A DNA stretch of 64,000 nt from Deltaproteobacteria bacterium (GTDB taxonomy: Bacteria; Myxococcota_A; UBA9160; UBA4427): contig JAJDAO010000016.1 of the NCBI GenBank assembly GCA_029261835.1, positions 46,930-110,929 of the forward strand. The letters run 5' to 3'. This document shows positions 7,181-15,914 of this stretch, in pieces (the stretch's first letter is position 1; each line of letters begins with the position of its first letter). The translations under genes were made by a program, and so were the position numbers. Below the pieces are notes generated by a model that saw only the letters and a list, made by a program, of their open reading frames with translations, had not been told where the DNA came from and did no database searches.

Positions 7181-8971
7181 TCATGCGACACCTGGCTCCA
7201 CCCTTCGTGCAAGAGCGAGAATCAACAGAATGTGAAGGATTCGATTCGCGGTGCGCCTGTCGATGGCGCCTGGCTCGAAGAAGCCGTGGCAGAGCGAATT
7301 GCGAAGGTTCCAACCTCGCTGATCAGTTAAGAGGACTCTCAGGTACAGAGCTACGTCTTCACCGAACGCGGCAGAAACCGCCTGATCGCGGAGCATCTCG
7401 TCGAGCGTTCGAAGTCGGAGGCTGCCATTTCGGCCGGGGCGGTATGCTGGAGAATCCTGCTCAACAAGTAGCCGACGAATCGCAGCTTCGACCTGCGGTA
7501 TGAGGATGGAGCAAGCTGCCAGATAGTCACCGCGGAAGTACGCCCCCAGTCCGGACTCCACCGTGGGGCGATGCTCGGCGGGAAAGACCGGCGACTCGTA
7601 CATGTGATCACTGAGCGACTCTGCACTCAACGCGGGGCCAGATTCCAGTCGTTCGAGCGCTATTTCAAGAAACATGCTCTCAAACTGTAGATTCTGGAAT
7701 ATCTGCGAGACCACGCGCCCTTCGAGGTCCTCCTCAAGCGATCCGACCGTGGCGATTGTCCGGCCATCGTGGTCCGAGATTGCACGAGGCATGTGCGCCT
7801 GGAGGGGAGCCTTCTCGGCAAGGTCACGAAGTTGGTGTTCGACCTGGGCTCTGCGGGGAGTGAAATGCGCAGCGATTCTGTTGAGGGCATCGCCAAGCGC
7901 ACCCTCAGTGAGTTCTTGAATGTAGGCGTCGAGCTTCTCTTTCGGAATGTCAACAGTAGTAGAGAACTGTTTCATCTGGCCGACTGCGCGCCTGCCGAAC
8001 TCGCGTATTCGGCTCTCAAGTTCGTCAGCATCCTGATGCAGGCCGTGCTGGTGGAGAACTTCGTAGACCTTCTGAAGCCACGCCGATGCCACCAAGGGCT
8101 CCGCCTCCTTCGCAGCTTGTTGGAAAGCCACGGAGTACGTGAGGAGAACACGCCGAGCGTCGTCGCGGCGATCTGAGCGATTGTAGTAACGCGCAAGCCT
8201 CATAGCTGCGGCTTCCGCGCCATGCGGATCGAGCCCACCGCCTTCTGGATTCGCGAATCGCGTTAGTCGCTGCTCGAGGGCATTGACGAGGCTCAGCTCC
8301 GCCTCGGAACTGAGTTCGACCCTCTTGTTCTCCACGAGTGAATCGAACGAGAACCCCCAGAGCCCGCACCGAGTATCATCTTCGACTCTGGCCTCGAATG
8401 ACAGAATCGCGTCTCGGACACGGGCTACCCTGTCCTTGTCATTAATGGAGATCGCGATTGATAGCGCCCGCTTTAGCTCCGTGACGAGCGAGGCCTCGAA
8501 CCGGTGCTTTTCCAGTTGACTGAGCCGCACAGTAGAATCGACGATGCGCCGAGCGAGCTCTATGTTGGCCGCTGCTTCGCAGACCGTCGGCGAGAAGTCC
8601 CAGACAAGATCTGCGTAGCGAAGAACAAGCGTTGGGTGCTGCGCTTCCGCTGATCGCGATTCCCAGTACTCGATCATCTCAGGGGTGACCAATCGTATAC
8701 TAGGCGTCTCGTATCCCTGCCCGGCCTCGTTTGTGCCGGTCATCATCGGCCCGTAGTAGGTACCCCAGCCAGTCGCCTCATGTGTGTAGTTTTCGACGAA
8801 GCCGAAGGCCATACTCTCTGCACGGAGTGCGAGGTTCGGCTCTCGGCCAGCTTCTCGGCCGGCTCGAATCAGCTCGCTCACGCTGCTCGTCACTTCGTGT
8901 TCAGAGAACCCGTCCGAGCGTGAGTCGAACTCGTCGAGCAGGCGTGTCAGATCTACATCTCGTTCTGTCAT
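7181..8971 (-). CDS. DUF4209 (HEPN-type) domain protein
   Basis: A 596-residue soluble protein. The N-terminal 200 residues resemble the domain (DUF7380-like) that commonly precedes DUF4209. The C-terminal part from about residue 480 (YFRGDYLAACSILIPQVEAAIR) to the end is DUF4209, with the HEPN signature RNSLCHG (R557, H562; R-x4-H), the usual RNase active site of HEPN proteins. I start at ATG 8971 (GGGAA 7–8 bases upstream) instead of a TTG 24 bases before it. It is the last gene of a three-gene minus-strand unit with a small protein and a membrane zinc-ribbon protein. Known family members have no settled role; an RNA-cleaving defence or stress function is an inference from the HEPN motif. 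Confidence 0.75.
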   Translation of the reverse strand: MTERDVDLTRLLDEFDSRSDGFSEHEVTSSVSELIRAGREAGREPNLALRAESMAFGFVENYTHEATGWGTYYGPMMTGTNEAGQGYETPSIRLVTPEMIEYWESRSAEAQHPTLVLRYADLVWDFSPTVCEAAANIELARRIVDSTVRLSQLEKHRFEASLVTELKRALSIAISINDKDRVARVRDAILSFEARVEDDTRCGLWGFSFDSLVENKRVELSSEAELSLVNALEQRLTRFANPEGGGLDPHGAEAAAMRLARYYNRSDRRDDARRVLLTYSVAFQQAAKEAEPLVASAWLQKVYEVLHQHGLHQDADELESRIREFGRRAVGQMKQFSTTVDIPKEKLDAYIQELTEGALGDALNRIAAHFTPRRAQVEHQLRDLAEKAPLQAHMPRAISDHDGRTIATVGSLEEDLEGRVVSQIFQNLQFESMFLEIALERLESGPALSAESLSDHMYESPVFPAEHRPTVESGLGAYFRGDYLAACSILIPQVEAAIRRLLVEQDSPAYRPGRNGSLRLRTLDEMLRDQAVSAAFGEDVALYLRVLLTDQRGWNLRNSLCHGFFEPGAIDRRTANRILHILLILALARRVEPGVA

Positions 8972-9002
8972 ACGATTCCCGAAGACATGGGCCAATGGGC
9001 TA

Positions 9003-9224
9003 TTATCCGATGACTCGCGTCGCGTGATTCATCACGCGCCCCGCCAGGTCGAATAGCTCGCGCGCGCAGATCTCTAAGTCCTCCGAATTCGAGAAGATTT
9101 TCCCCGCCTTCTCGGCACGGCCTGCGCGGTGAAGCTCTTGTTCGCGCCGAGCTACGGAGATTCGGGAGCGTGTAGCGTGTAAGAGGAAGGGGGCTACGAC
9201 AACTTCAGCTTGTCCGCGCAGCAT
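9003..9224 (-). CDS. Small helical protein in HEPN unit
   Basis: A 73-residue frame ending 31 bases before the DUF4209 gene and overlapping the upstream zinc-ribbon gene by 20 bases. The product (PFLLHATRSRISVARREQEL, then EICARELFDLAGRVMNHATRVIG) has amphipathic helical character and normal codon texture, more protein-like than the usual shadow frame. The start is uncertain (an AGG lies too close to ATG 9224). No family recognised. Confidence 0.4.
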   Translation of the reverse strand: MLRGQAEVVVAPFLLHATRSRISVARREQELHRAGRAEKAGKIFSNSEDLEICARELFDLAGRVMNHATRVIG

Positions 9225-9915
9225 CCTCGTAGTGGACGATGCGAGCCCTACCTCCTTCACTGTCGCCACTTGTACCCGAGCTTCCACCAGATGTGGAATC
9301 AGTCGGCTGTGGATAGAGGTAGTGCTCGATGTTCTGGATATCGATCAGCAGACTAATCTGCTGTTGCTTGTCGAGGGGATGGAAAGCGGGAGGCATCTTG
9401 TGTTTCATGCCCTGTAGGAGTCGGTTGATTGCTCCTCTATCTATTGCGGGTTGCAGCGGCTGTGGCGCTGGCCGATCCATCACAGTCATTGTCGATCTCT
9501 TTGGCTTGTAGCGCCAAACGATCATGAACCCGAGGAGGCCGAACACGGCCCCCGGTGTCCCGTTTATGAGCTTCGCATTCAATCCACCGGACTCGAGAAT
9601 TATCTCCATCGAGCCAGAGAGGCCCGCAAAGCTCATCGTGAATCCCGCGAACATTGCGAGTGCTCCGATTCCAAGCCCTGCGAGGGTGGTTGCCCGGAAC
9701 GTTGAGTCGAACTTCGGCGTCTCTGAAGTATCGCTCTGGTGCCCCATGTTTCGTCCCTTTGCCATGTTGTCACGGGCAGCTTCGAGGTCGGCTCGCTGTC
9801 GCTCCTGGGCTTGCTTCTCGAGGTACCCAAGGGTGAGGTCAGAACGAGTCAGAAAGCAGAATGTACAGCCTTCCTCGTCGTCTCGAATTGAGTGTCCGCA
9901 AATCTCACATTCCAT
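9205..9915 (-). CDS. Zinc-ribbon membrane protein
   Basis: A 236-residue protein. The N-terminus has a zinc ribbon: CEICGHSI, then CTFCF (two CxxC pairs). A coiled-coil-like charged region follows, then two hydrophobic membrane segments (about 95–118 around LAGLGIGALAMFAGFTMSFAG and about 135–150 around GAVFGLLGFMIVWRY), and a cytoplasmic tail ending in low-complexity SGGSSGTSG. I start at ATG 9915 because it begins directly at the ribbon and GAAGGGA lies 8–9 bases upstream; a longer frame to 10017 adds only Ser-rich sequence. First gene of the unit with the HEPN protein. Confidence 0.6.
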   Translation of the reverse strand: MECEICGHSIRDDEEGCTFCFLTRSDLTLGYLEKQAQERQRADLEAARDNMAKGRNMGHQSDTSETPKFDSTFRATTLAGLGIGALAMFAGFTMSFAGLSGSMEIILESGGLNAKLINGTPGAVFGLLGFMIVWRYKPKRSTMTVMDRPAPQPLQPAIDRGAINRLLQGMKHKMPPAFHPLDKQQQISLLIDIQNIEHYLYPQPTDSTSGGSSGTSGDSEGGRARIVHYEDAARTS

Positions 9916-10691
9916 TTCAAGCGTCCCTTCAGAATCGGCACGAACCGACAAGCTCAGGGAGCTACGCCTCGGCGTCGAGCTGGTGGAAAGCGTCTCCGTC
10001 GACCCTGGGTGGTTCACGAATCTCTGACCCTCGCGCCCGCCCCTTTACTCTTCCCTTCGCTCGGGCGGTCCGACATATACCACACACCGGACCTCATGTA
10101 GTGGACTCCTCTCGCCCACAGCGTCTCGCGGCTCCGAGAGTTCGGCTGACCACCCTCCGCGTCGCCTCGAAATCTGCTTCATAACCTCAGTCAACTCGCG
10201 ACCTCACTGAAGTGCGGAGCGGGACGCCGCTCTGATCCCTGCAGAAACGCGGGACATAGTGGGCCTTACGTCCCCGGTTCCACTTCCGACGACGGTGTCA
10301 CGTCCTACCTGGGACCGATCGAGCCAATTCGACAACCCCGAAAACTGGGGAGATAACGTTTGAATCGACTCCTCCTCCCGGCGGGTTGACCATGTATCAT
10401 AACGTCCTTTGCGGAACGTGCTGTCGGGGCGTAAACGCCGCGGAATGCTTGGAACGAACATCGTTCGAACCCGCGCCCAGATTGCTGCGATCCTCGCACT
10501 ATTCCCGGTAGACGGTCAATCAAGAAACACGTCGGCGATTCGGAATTGCGCCGTACAGCTCGCGACGGTAGTCTTGTCGCTGAGTTCGACTGCCTCCGCG
10601 GACCGAGCTATCCCCCGCCCCCCCACCCCCCCGGAAATGATTGCCCCGCACGCAATGTCAAAGTCGCTCAACGCGACGGGGACGTGATTCC
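9916..10691. other. Long intergenic stretch, nothing recognised
   Basis: About 775 bases between divergent genes. It should contain promoters for both, but I see no consensus worth calling, no tRNA and no protein-like frame. A CCCCGCCCCCCCACCCCCCC run lies near 10615–10632. Confidence 0.4.
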
Positions 10692-11096
10692 GTGCCAATC
10701 CATTTCGAAATCCTCGAGGATCTTCGTCTCCGGCTCGCCACTGTCTCGGGCGCACTCGAAGACCAAGGGTTCGTAGAGACCTTCGAGCGCTACTGGCGAT
10801 CCCCTTCGTACGACAAGGCGCTCAACGTGCTTTACGATTTCCGAAAACTGTCGAAGTTCCAGATCTCCACCGCCACGGTGCAGGACCTTGCTGACCTGAG
10901 TCTGAGCGTGCATCGCGATTCGACCGGCGTGAAGACTGCTGTTGTCGCATCCGCCGATGTCGTCTACGGAATCAACCGCATGTACCAGGCCTTCGTGGAC
11001 AGATCACCGAACACCGTTGAGGTCTTCCGCGAGATGGCTGACGCCCTGCACTGGGTCGGGGTTCCGGAGGATCGGTGGGAGGAATTCGGGGCCTAG
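10692..11096 (+). CDS. STAS/SpoIIAA-like small protein
   Basis: A 134-residue protein that fits the small single-domain STAS-like group found in many environmental bacteria: an initial strand pair (ILEDLRLRLATVSGAL), FVETFERYWRSPSY, the LNVLYDFRKLSKFQIST strand with the conserved D-x-R, and a YGINRMYQAF helix followed by VFREMADALHWV. The start is GTG 10692 with GGGGA about 8 bases upstream; the in-frame ATG at 10641 adds only basic unrelated sequence. Likely cytoplasmic; function unknown. Confidence 0.55.
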   Translation: MPIHFEILEDLRLRLATVSGALEDQGFVETFERYWRSPSYDKALNVLYDFRKLSKFQISTATVQDLADLSLSVHRDSTGVKTAVVASADVVYGINRMYQAFVDRSPNTVEVFREMADALHWVGVPEDRWEEFGA

Positions 11097-11397
11097 ACCT
11101 CTGCCAGGGTGCTGGCACAGCGACCACAATGCCACGCACCGGCGTGTCCTCTGGCCGCCGAGACAGCCGCTGTCAGACTTCTGTCGCTCCCGCCCGTCAT
11201 GTCGCCCAGGTTCACCGGATGCGCGATGCCGACTGGACCGCAGGCCGGGGGGCGGATTACCACTGACGAGGTCTTGGCTCAGCGGCAGTGCTGCTTCCTG
11301 CGCCGCCAAGACGGGCTCGATCGCTACAGCAACCCCGCGGATGTCCGATGCGCTCAATACACCACCCAAAGAGCCGCGGGCTGAGAGGCGACGGCAC

Positions 11398-11685
11398 ATG
11401 AGACTCAACTGCTGGGAATTCAACAAGTGCGGCAGGGAGCCGGGCGGATTGCGAGAGGCCGAGCTGGGTACATGTCCGGCGGCGACCGATGCCTCGAATG
11501 ACGGCGTACATCGAGGCAAGATGTCCGGCCGCATCTGCTGGGCTATCGCGGGCACGCTCTGCGGCGGTGAGGTTCAGGGAAGTGGCGCCCAAAAGCGAAT
11601 GACCTGCCTCGGCTGCAAGTTCCTTCAGCAGGTCGAGGAGGACGAGGGAGACAGCTTCCACCTCATTCTCCCAGAGCCTCGATGA
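11398..11685 (+). CDS. Two-CW cysteine-cluster protein
   Basis: A 95-residue protein with the pattern NCWEFNKCGREPGG, LGTCPAAT, GRICWAIAGTLCGG and MTCLGCKF: seven cysteines, two of them in CW pairs. This is the 'two-CW' domain seen alone or fused to signalling domains in Deltaproteobacteria and others; cysteine spacing suggests a metal or redox cluster, which is not proven. ATG 11398 has GAGAGG about 9 bases upstream. The upstream part of the same open frame (from 10942) lacks similarity and is a shadow. Confidence 0.7.
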   Translation: MRLNCWEFNKCGREPGGLREAELGTCPAATDASNDGVHRGKMSGRICWAIAGTLCGGEVQGSGAQKRMTCLGCKFLQQVEEDEGDSFHLILPEPR

Positions 11686-11949
11686 TCACCGCAAGACCGG
11701 CCATACGGTGCTGAGCTTCCTGTGCGGCCACCGCAGCACCCACACCCAGAGCAGCGCGGCGCCGACGAGCAGACCGAGGTAGGGGTCGAGGGGCATGGGG
11801 GGGGAGGGTAGCTGGGGAGGGGTCGCGGATGACGGTACATGCGTGTAGGGGTTCTCTCCAATAAGGCACTGAAAGCATTAAGGAATCCCCTGATGGTGCC
11901 GATCTGCAAGGAGTGTATACTGCGTTTCTTGGGGGGTGGCTGGAGAATC

Positions 11950-12198
11950 ATGGCGATCGCGGACGAACGGCAGGCATTCGAAGAGGCCCTGGGGGATCTG
12001 CTCGCTGAGCACGAAGGAGAGTTCGTCATCTTCTTCAACCGTGAGCAGCGCGGGTTCTACGCCGATTTCGATTCGGCCTACGCGGCTGCTCTCGCCGAGT
12101 TCGGCACCGATGCTGAATTCTTGGTCTCGAAGATCGAAGAGCCGGGCCCGGCTCGACCAGTGTCGCTCTCATGGGACGCTGGAGTGATGTTTGCCTAA
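11950..12198 (+). CDS. DUF5678-like small protein
   Basis: An 82-residue protein, EEALGDLLAEHEGEFVIFFN then FDSAYAAALAEFGTDAEFLVSKIEE, matching the short DUF5678-type fold in which a strand pair is followed by a helix and a FLVR/FLVSKI strand. GGAG lies 6 bases before ATG 11950. It overlaps the next gene by 8 bases; such small proteins are often encoded immediately before a retropepsin-like protein, which is the case here. Confidence 0.6.
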   Translation: MAIADERQAFEEALGDLLAEHEGEFVIFFNREQRGFYADFDSAYAAALAEFGTDAEFLVSKIEEPGPARPVSLSWDAGVMFA

Positions 12199-12787
12199 GA
12201 AGAAGCGCCAACGGAAGCCCTCGTCCAAAGAGCAGCGTAGGCGCGAAGAGCAGCGGAGACCACGCGAGTCATACGCGGTCCGCTGCGTTCCATGCGATGC
12301 GCGAGTGCTCTTCCAGCGCGGGCCAGCGATCGATGTCATGTGGTTCGTTTCGCCGGAGCTTGAGGAGCAACTGCGAAAGCAGGAAAGAGACGTCCCTGAG
12401 CCGGTCGTTGGTCCCGTTCTCGTGGATACTGGCGCCCAGTTTTCAGCGATCGCGGAGGAATCCGCAAAGCGTCTTGGCCTCCGCCCCGTCGACACAAAGA
12501 TGACCGGTGGTGCGCACGGTTCTCAGCAGAGTAACGTCTACCACGTGGGGCTTCGGATCCCGGTGGGCTCTAACCACAACATGAACATAGTGGGCCGGAT
12601 GATCGGAGTCCCCGATCTTGAAACGCATTCCAAGCAGTACGGGATGATGGTGGACGGGGTGACCCGGGAGCCTGTCGGGTTTACGGGCCTTCTCGGTCGC
12701 GAGTTCCTACAGCACGCGACGCTGACCTACGATGGAGCGAAAGGGGTCCTCAGGATCGTCGCAAACCCAGACCTCTTCAGCTCTTAG
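12191..12787 (+). CDS. Retropepsin-like aspartic protease family protein
   Basis: A 198-residue protein. The motif PVLVDTGAQFSAI (about 77–89) is the catalytic DTGA loop of pepsin/retropepsin-like single-domain aspartic proteases; GFTGLLGREFLQHATLTYDG near 170–190 is the typical second part (LLGxxFL). Such proteins act as homodimers. The lysine/arginine-rich N-terminus (KKKRQRKPSSKEQRRREEQ) is unusual. The start is TTG 12191, inside the end of the DUF5678 gene, with GGAG about 8 bases before it. The substrate is unknown. Confidence 0.65.
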   Translation: MPKKKRQRKPSSKEQRRREEQRRPRESYAVRCVPCDARVLFQRGPAIDVMWFVSPELEEQLRKQERDVPEPVVGPVLVDTGAQFSAIAEESAKRLGLRPVDTKMTGGAHGSQQSNVYHVGLRIPVGSNHNMNIVGRMIGVPDLETHSKQYGMMVDGVTREPVGFTGLLGREFLQHATLTYDGAKGVLRIVANPDLFSS

Positions 12788-12820
12788 CGCCCCCTCACCA
12801 CTTCTCGGGCTGCCCCGCGA

Positions 12821-12988
12821 TCAGCCCTCCTCCTCGTCGTCCTCGAGCTCCTCGTCATCATCGTCCGGCGGTGGCACCAGGAACGTGATGAGGACGAGAC
12901 ACACCCCGATCACCGCCAGGCCGTTAGCGATCAGCGGGCTGAAGGCGATGCAGGCCCCGCCGACGAGGAAGAGGATGGCGCGGATCAT
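12821..12988 (-). CDS. Small membrane protein with acidic tail
   Basis: A 55-residue frame: MIRAILFLVGGACIAFSPLI and GLAVIGVCLVLITFLV form two hydrophobic segments, followed by PPPDDDDEELEDDEEEG. The combination of a clean two-helix hairpin and an acidic tail is unlikely by chance, but there is no good ribosome binding site. Inner membrane, unknown role. Confidence 0.4.
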   Translation of the reverse strand: MIRAILFLVGGACIAFSPLIANGLAVIGVCLVLITFLVPPPDDDDEELEDDEEEG

Positions 12989-13767
12989 TGGGGGGACTTT
13001 ACCGCCTCGTTCGCGCAAACAGCGCACAGGTCGTGGCCTCGCACTTCTTTACCGCGGCGCGGCTCCACGCCATGCACTGGATGCAGAACAGCTTCGTCAT
13101 CGCAGCAAGGCTCCCGTTTGTAGCCAATTCGGCTGTGTTCGCGTGCTGAGAGCGACGATCGGGTGGGCGGGTGACCAACGGGTCCGGTTCTTCAGGGACG
13201 GCCTATTCAGCGGCGTTTACTCGAGTCGGAATCGAGGCTCCGTGGTGCGGTCAGTACACACCAGGCAGTCCCGCCTCAGAATCGCGTTCTGGCGCGCTGG
13301 CGCCACCAGGAATGCGGGGATGGCGAATCTTCAGCGCCTGGGGGTCGGCTGTGGGTACCGGGATGGAGATAGCCGTCAGAAGTGCCATTCACGGCGGGCT
13401 GCGGACGCGAGATGCGCGGGGCAGGGGTGGGCATCGCCGCGGTACCGAGGCGCATCTCGTGGGGGCACTTGGCACGGCTTCGATGCGAGGGCTGTGCCGG
13501 ATGTGTGCCAAGGGGGTAAGTGTTGGAATTGGCTTGGGAAGTGGGAGTCTTCTGTCGCGGGTGGGGCTCCCCGCTCCCCCGCGCACCCCTCTCGCGTACG
13601 TGCACCTGAGAGGCGCGGCCTGTCAGTCCTGACAATCGCACCCGTCGGAAGGGCCGACGCAGGCCAATACCAGGATTCAAAATGTGGGCCGAAGGCGGTT
13701 TGTGGGCGATTTGTGGGCGGTTTTGCGCTAGCAACTTCGCCCGTAAGTCATTGGAATTACTTATTCT
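12989..13767. other. Gene-poor stretch before the tRNA remnant
   Basis: About 780 bases. The open frames on both strands are proline/arginine/glycine rich and lack starts; the minus-strand one reads WRRRPDSNRSPATS at its tRNA end, the usual artefact of translating a tRNA T-arm. Possibly the worn interior of a former integrated element. Confidence 0.35.
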
Positions 13768-13809
13768 TGAAGTTGCTGGTGACCGGTTCGAATCCGGTCG
13801 CCGCCTCCA
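13768..13809 (+). other. tRNA 3'-end remnant, possible attachment site
   Basis: Bases 13782–13798 form a perfect T-arm (ACCGG TTCGAAT CCGGT), followed by a 7-base 3' acceptor strand CGCCGCC, discriminator T and CCA. No matching 5' acceptor (GGCGGCG), D-arm or anticodon arm precedes it, so the tRNA body is missing. This is what is left when an element integrates into or excises from the 3' end of a tRNA gene. No second copy was found in the window. Confidence 0.55.
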
Positions 13810-13898
13810 TAAGTCTTGGATTTCATTCACGAAAAAGATGCAAGGAATGGCCCGCGGACAGTGCGCGGACGGTGGCGGACAGTCGCTCGGTCGCCAGA

Positions 13899-14441
13899 CT
13901 ATTCGACCTGAGCGCTGCGATGACACCCTCGAATCTTCGGCAAGGCTGCCGATGCTTCCACCCGCTCGATCTTCTCTTTCGTCCCCGTGTAGCGAAGGTC
14001 CACATTGATCATTACGTAGCTGACAGTGGCCGGACGAGTGGTGAATGAAGTGCGAAGGACGCGGAAATCGCGATTCGAATCGATCCGCCCTTCGGTATCG
14101 AGATAGCGTCGCAAGGCCGAATCGCTCACAGACTGCCAGCCGAACTCGAAGTACTTGACACGCACCCTACCAGGATCGACCTCGAGTTCCAAGAATTCGC
14201 AGAAGGTCTTTCCCGTGGTCCTGTCGGTCTTGATGAGAAGAGTCCCCGCCCAAGCGCCGTCGACCACCACCTTTCGCTGCACCGTACGTTCTGCGTGGCC
14301 CGTGAGGAATACGTAGAGCCGGGCGCGTCCCTGTGTTGGGGGCTTCGGACGATCGAATACGGGACCGGGCGTAGTGGGAATCACAATCCCGCTACACGCG
14401 ACAGCAACCAGACCGAGCCCCGCGAGTGCACGCCACCTCAA
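13899..14441 (-). CDS. Lipoprotein, DUF2846-like
   Basis: A 180-residue protein with a lipoprotein signal (LAGLGLVAVAC; lipobox VAVAC, lipidated Cys16). The body GRARLYVFLTGH, KVVVDGAWAGTLL, FCEFLELEVDPGRVRVKYFE follows the DUF2846 plan (strand – 'name' of carried group – GEY-like strand). It begins with TTG at 14441, with AGGCGG some 8 bases upstream; the start is uncertain by a few codons. Probably anchored in the outer or inner membrane. It is the first of a run of envelope lipoprotein genes on this strand. Confidence 0.6.
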   Translation of the reverse strand: MRWRALAGLGLVAVACSGIVIPTTPGPVFDRPKPPTQGRARLYVFLTGHAERTVQRKVVVDGAWAGTLLIKTDRTTGKTFCEFLELEVDPGRVRVKYFEFGWQSVSDSALRRYLDTEGRIDSNRDFRVLRTSFTTRPATVSYVMINVDLRYTGTKEKIERVEASAALPKIRGCHRSAQVE

Positions 14442-14571
14442 ATGGCTAGCCGCCTACGGATGAGCGCTCAGCTGTCGGCCGCGCTTTGCGATCAGTCCCG
14501 AAACGCCTCTACACTTCGAATACTACCAAAGGCCAAGTCCGATACCTTGTCGGGCGCTGTTCGCGATATCC

Positions 14572-15063
14572 CTAGAGGAAGAGGTCACCAGCCGATACTT
14601 CACACCTCACATCCCCCAGGCGAGCCCCTGGGTACGCTGAGTCCTCGAGCCACGCGGTGAGGCTGCCCGTGTAGGTAGCTTGATACCTCACGCTATGCCC
14701 AGTGAACTCGCCTTCGGATCGCGCGACGTATTGTCGCCCCGCCTCTGCAACGAAAGTCGTGTCACAAACCGCCTTGAACCACATGTACTGGTTCTCAACG
14801 TATCCAGGCATCTCGAACGGAGCACGCCTACGCGCCTCGATGATCACGCGATGGGTGCCTGGCAACACATCCCACGTGGAGCCACGAACCTCGGCATCGT
14901 CGATCCGGACGATCCTCGTCTTCTGCTCGAGATCTGCGCTGATGATGGCGATCCGATCAAGGGACTGTGGTTCACCGGGATACAGCTGCCTCTGAGGCGC
15001 AGCGCACGCCAGGCAGTGCCAGGCCAATACGGTCCCAACCACCGCCTGTGCGGTTCTGTACAT
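14572..15063 (-). CDS. Lipoprotein
   Basis: A 163-residue protein. The signal MYRTAQAVVGTVLAWHC LAC gives a lipobox CLAC with lipidated Cys20. The mature part contains a beta-sandwich-like stretch (RIAIISADLEQKTRIVRIDD, then VLPGTHRVIIEARRR) typical of small PEGA/carboxypeptidase-like lipoproteins that carry a 'PGxH' turn. ATG 15063 has AAGG about 10 bases upstream, and a longer frame adds a non-signal N-terminus. Likely same unit type as its neighbour at 13899–14441. Function unknown. Confidence 0.6.
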   Translation of the reverse strand: MYRTAQAVVGTVLAWHCLACAAPQRQLYPGEPQSLDRIAIISADLEQKTRIVRIDDAEVRGSTWDVLPGTHRVIIEARRRAPFEMPGYVENQYMWFKAVCDTTFVAEAGRQYVARSEGEFTGHSVRYQATYTGSLTAWLEDSAYPGARLGDVRCEVSAGDLFL

Positions 15064-15241
15064 AGTCTGAGCCTTGGGCACGACCGACGCCGTACAACGG
15101 ACCGGCACTCAGCAGCCGGCAGCGACCTGCCGCGGGAGCTGAGGTGCCAAGACGCCCGCAGGATACCAGATGTGACTTGGAGACGAGCCTTCGCCGGTCC
15201 GACTGCAGCGGCTTCCTTGTGCGGTGTGTTCGCGGCGAACC

Positions 15242-15610
15242 CTATTCGGGGGAGAGGTCGAGCTGGACCCTCAAGTTCTTGTGATTGAACTTGTCGGACG
15301 GATACGTCCAGCTCGATACGGCGTTGAGAGCTGCCTGGCTGAACTCGTCGGCAGGGCAGGACCGCATCACGCGCGCGTTCCCGACCGTGCCCGTGTTGGA
15401 GATGTCGAAGGCAAGGCGAACCCAGCCCGCGCAGTTCGGCTGATCGCGGGTGCACCCGGAACCGCAGGCAGAAGGTCCAGGCTGTGCAGAGCCAGCGGAG
15501 TCGGATGAAGGTGGGGTACTGGGTGTGGCTACACAGCCGAGGAGCCACACCACGATGGCCCCGCTCGCGACTATTGCGCGCATGCCGCCGGCCCCCGTAG
15601 CCCAGCTCAT
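15242..15610 (-). CDS. Lipoprotein with TonB C-terminal-like domain
   Basis: A 122-residue protein. After a lipoprotein signal (VVWLLGC, lipidated Cys about 26) and a short Ser/Pro linker, residues about 65–115 (WVRLAFDISNTGTVGNARVM, SQAALNAVSSWTYP) match the TonB C-terminal/energy-transducer fold: GxVxLxFxI, G.V..V.V, FxxAAL.A...W.Y. It lacks the membrane helix and proline-rich arm of real TonB, so it is not a normal transducer. GGGAG lies 7–8 bases before ATG 15610. Its upstream region is part of a repeat shared with 20965–21318. Confidence 0.65.
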   Translation of the reverse strand: MSWATGAGGMRAIVASGAIVVWLLGCVATPSTPPSSDSAGSAQPGPSACGSGCTRDQPNCAGWVRLAFDISNTGTVGNARVMRSCPADEFSQAALNAVSSWTYPSDKFNHKNLRVQLDLSPE

Positions 15611-15631
15611 ATTCGATCTCCCGACCGCAGT

Positions 15632-15895
15632 GGCCGCCGCTACACAACACCCTACGGGGTCTGCGTCTTGATGTCCAGATGGATAGGGATGGCGGGCGCC
15701 TCCGGCCGCGCGGAGCGAAACCCACGTATCTGACACGGTCTACCGCAGGGTCTAACTATTCATGCTGGGCCCGGGAGATTCTCTGCCACATCTGGCAGAG
15801 CGAGGCCACTTCCTTGCTGAGAGCCCCGCCTCGTCACTCGATTCGTTCGGGGCTGTTTTCTGCCACGCGCGGGTTGGCTGGCCCGGCGAGACCAA
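15632..15895. repeat. Upstream repeat block, copy 1
   Basis: This segment, between the TonB-like lipoprotein and the first PEP-CTERM gene, is closely similar to 21010–21269. Shared landmarks in order: CAACACCCT.(C/T).GGGTCTG, GATGTCCAG, ATCTGACACGGT, GCAGGGTCT.ACTATTCATG, GCGAGGCCACTTCCT, GAGCCCCG.CTCGT.ACTCGATTC. The ACTATTCAT stretch could be a -10 element. Confidence 0.7.
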
Positions 15896-15914
15896 CAGCC
15901 ACGGAGCAGATCAG

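Noticed and set aside
10204-10523. Short frames in the long intergenic region
   Set aside because: No ribosome binding site, Ser/Arg-rich composition and no neighbour overlap.
13716-13809. Complete tRNA ending at 13809
   Set aside because: The T-arm and CCA are perfect, but no upstream segment pairs with the acceptor strand CGCCGCC and no D- or anticodon arm can be drawn.
13276-13926. Minus-strand 216-codon frame
   Set aside because: It starts as the reverse of a tRNA T-arm (WRRRPDSNR…), and the rest is Pro/Arg/Ser-rich without a start signal.
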